A stretch of 13,811 nt of DNA from the NCBI GenBank assembly GCA_002784245.1, contig PFKL01000123.1:1-13811 (forward strand), read 5' to 3'. This DNA comes from Comamonadaceae bacterium CG_4_10_14_3_um_filter_60_75 (lineage in GTDB: Bacteria > Pseudomonadota > Gammaproteobacteria > Burkholderiales > Burkholderiaceae_C). Made by a program: the position numbers and the translations under genes. This document shows, one piece after another, positions 12,817-13,811 of this stretch (positions are counted from its first letter, which is position 1; each line of letters starts with the position of its first letter). The notes beneath the pieces are model-generated. The model searched no databases. It was not told the origin of the DNA and was given only the letters and a program-made list of their open reading frames with translations.

Positions 12817-13709
12817 GACGCTTCCCCCTCGCCCCACAGCCATGCCGGCCACCACCAGCGCGGGCCGCGGCGCCCGCTCGCTGGTTTGGTCATTAATCCT
12901 TGCGTGTCGGCCACGGCCAACTGCACATGGGCCGCTGTCACGCGGTGCGTGTTCTCACCGTAAGCCAGCAGCAGGCACTTGTGCGCCAGCAGATTGATCA
13001 AGCGCGGCACACCGGCGCTGCACTGGGCAATGTCAGCGGCTGCTTGCGGCAAAAATACCTGCGTGTCAGTCGCCTCGCTGGCAGCGGCCACCGCCAGCCG
13101 GTGCATCAGGTACGGTGCGACTTGTGGCGCGCGCATTGGCCCCAGGTAGTCACTGAACGTGATGCGTTGCAACAGCTGACGTATTTGCGGCGACGCCAGT
13201 TTGGCATCAAGCTCCGGTTGGCCCAACAACACCAGTTGCAACAGCTTGCGCTTTTCGGTTTCCAGGTTGGACAACAGGCGCAGGCTCTCCACCGTTGCCA
13301 GGGGAATCGCCTGCGCTTCGTCGATCAGCACCACCACGCGTCGGCCTTCCAGCGCGTGCCTGATCAGGCAGTCTTTGAGCGCATTCAACAAGCGGTGTCG
13401 CCTGGCGCTTTGCGGCATGGGAATGGCCAACTCGTGGCACAGCGCGTGCAGCAAATCGTCCGAACCCATGTCCGGGTTGGGAATGTAGGCAGTAACGCAC
13501 TCGTCCTGCAAGGTGCGCAGCAGCTGGCGGCACAGCACGGTTTTGCCGCAACCGACCTCGCCCACGATCTTCAGAAACCCTTCACCGCTGCGCAACGCCA
13601 CCAGCAAGGTGTTGAGCGCGGCCTGGGCGCTGTCATGCGGAAAGAAAAACGCGCTGTCGGGCGTGATGGAAAAAGGCGCCTCGCGCAGGGCGAAATGCCG
13701 CAGGTACAT
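12813..13709 (-). CDS. mshM: MSHA biogenesis ATPase MshM (ExeA-like AAA protein)
   Basis: A 298-residue AAA ATPase of the ExeA/GspA/MshM group, which is thought to help assemble the secretin or its passage through peptidoglycan. It begins MYLRHFALREAPFSITPD, the family start. It has the Walker A motif GEVGCGKT (50-57), Walker B VVVLIDEAQ (125-133), a sensor-like LLGQPELDAKL (161-171), and the C-terminal ATPase lid with CSAGVPRLINLLAHKCLL. Unlike GspA/ExeA it lacks a C-terminal membrane segment and peptidoglycan-binding domain. Its last 20 residues form an unusual Trp-rich tail (PRWWWPAWLW). ATG 13709 lies 3 bases after the stop of the upstream gene, and the end overlaps mshN by 4 bases. Confidence 0.9.
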   Translation of the reverse strand: MYLRHFALREAPFSITPDSAFFFPHDSAQAALNTLLVALRSGEGFLKIVGEVGCGKTVLCRQLLRTLQDECVTAYIPNPDMGSDDLLHALCHELAIPMPQSARRHRLLNALKDCLIRHALEGRRVVVLIDEAQAIPLATVESLRLLSNLETEKRKLLQLVLLGQPELDAKLASPQIRQLLQRITFSDYLGPMRAPQVAPYLMHRLAVAAASEATDTQVFLPQAAADIAQCSAGVPRLINLLAHKCLLLAYGENTHRVTAAHVQLAVADTQGLMTKPASGRRGPRWWWPAWLWGEGEAS

Positions 13710-13712
13710 GGC

Positions 13713-13811
13713 TTACTGCACTGAGGGGCGGGTCTCTACCGTTCCGTCAATGCGAATCACGCGCGCCCGCGCGGCTTCCATGTCGTCCAGCGCCGCACGG
13801 CTGCGACGGTT
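13713..13811 (-). CDS. 3' end of a gene upstream of mshM, probably mshL secretin (partial)
   Basis: Read on the minus strand from the window edge, 32 codons end in TAA at 13715-13713: NRRSRAALDDMEAARARVIR and then IDGTVETRPSVQ. The stop lies 3 bases before the mshM start, so the two genes are in one transcript. In MSHA clusters the gene before mshM is usually mshL, the outer-membrane secretin, and a charged helical tail after the secretin domain would fit. The fragment is too short to prove this by sequence. Confidence 0.55.
   Translation of the reverse strand, partial: NRRSRAALDDMEAARARVIRIDGTVETRPSVQ

Overview
The window looks like chromosomal DNA of a betaproteobacterium, most likely family Comamonadaceae (Rhodoferax/Polaromonas-like). 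The reasons are the high-GC coding style, the start of KdsB, the gene order exbB-exbD-lpxK-Trm112-kdsB-adk, a LexA longer than the enterobacterial one, and an MSHA-type pilus cluster. The genus is an inference from remembered gene order and protein style, not from a search. I see no rRNA, tRNA, CRISPR array, insertion sequence or prophage gene. Coding density is high and no gene-free stretch exceeds about 150 bases.

Bases 1-4100 (+ strand) form a cell-envelope block. It holds an ExbB/ExbD proton-channel pair, LpxK (lipid A 4'-kinase), a 60-residue Trm112-like protein, KdsB (CMP-Kdo synthetase) and Adk, and it ends in a strong hairpin terminator. A tandem pair of DnaA-box-like 9-mers lies just upstream of exbB.

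Bases 4100-6200 are the SOS locus. An L-asparaginase gene (- strand) is divergent from lexA (+). Two tandem CTG-N10-CAG boxes sit between them, close enough to the asparaginase start to control both genes. A small unrecognised gene overlaps the lexA stop codon.

Bases 6200-10523 (+ strand) are metabolic. They hold a D-2-hydroxyacid dehydrogenase, a Crp/Fnr-family regulator, an aminoglycoside-phosphotransferase-fold kinase and an acyl-CoA dehydrogenase. The last two correspond to the two halves of mammalian ACAD10/ACAD11 and to LvaA/LvaC of Pseudomonas putida, so they plausibly handle 4-hydroxyacyl-CoAs.

Bases 10524-13811 (- strand), read from the right edge, hold the tail of a gene that is probably mshL, then mshM (AAA ATPase), mshN (TPR protein) and an HD-GYP c-di-GMP phosphodiesterase. 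This is one end of an MSHA type IV pilus cluster, with a c-di-GMP hydrolase attached to it.

The most unusual signal is a short AT-rich dispersed repeat of about 46-50 bp. It is present in four copies, each with the same 20-nt distance between a TAGC-containing left block and a GGGCTA right block. Three copies lie inside protein-coding sequence (lpxK, kdsB, asparaginase), on different strands and frames, and are translated. The fourth is intergenic, between the kinase and acyl-CoA dehydrogenase genes.
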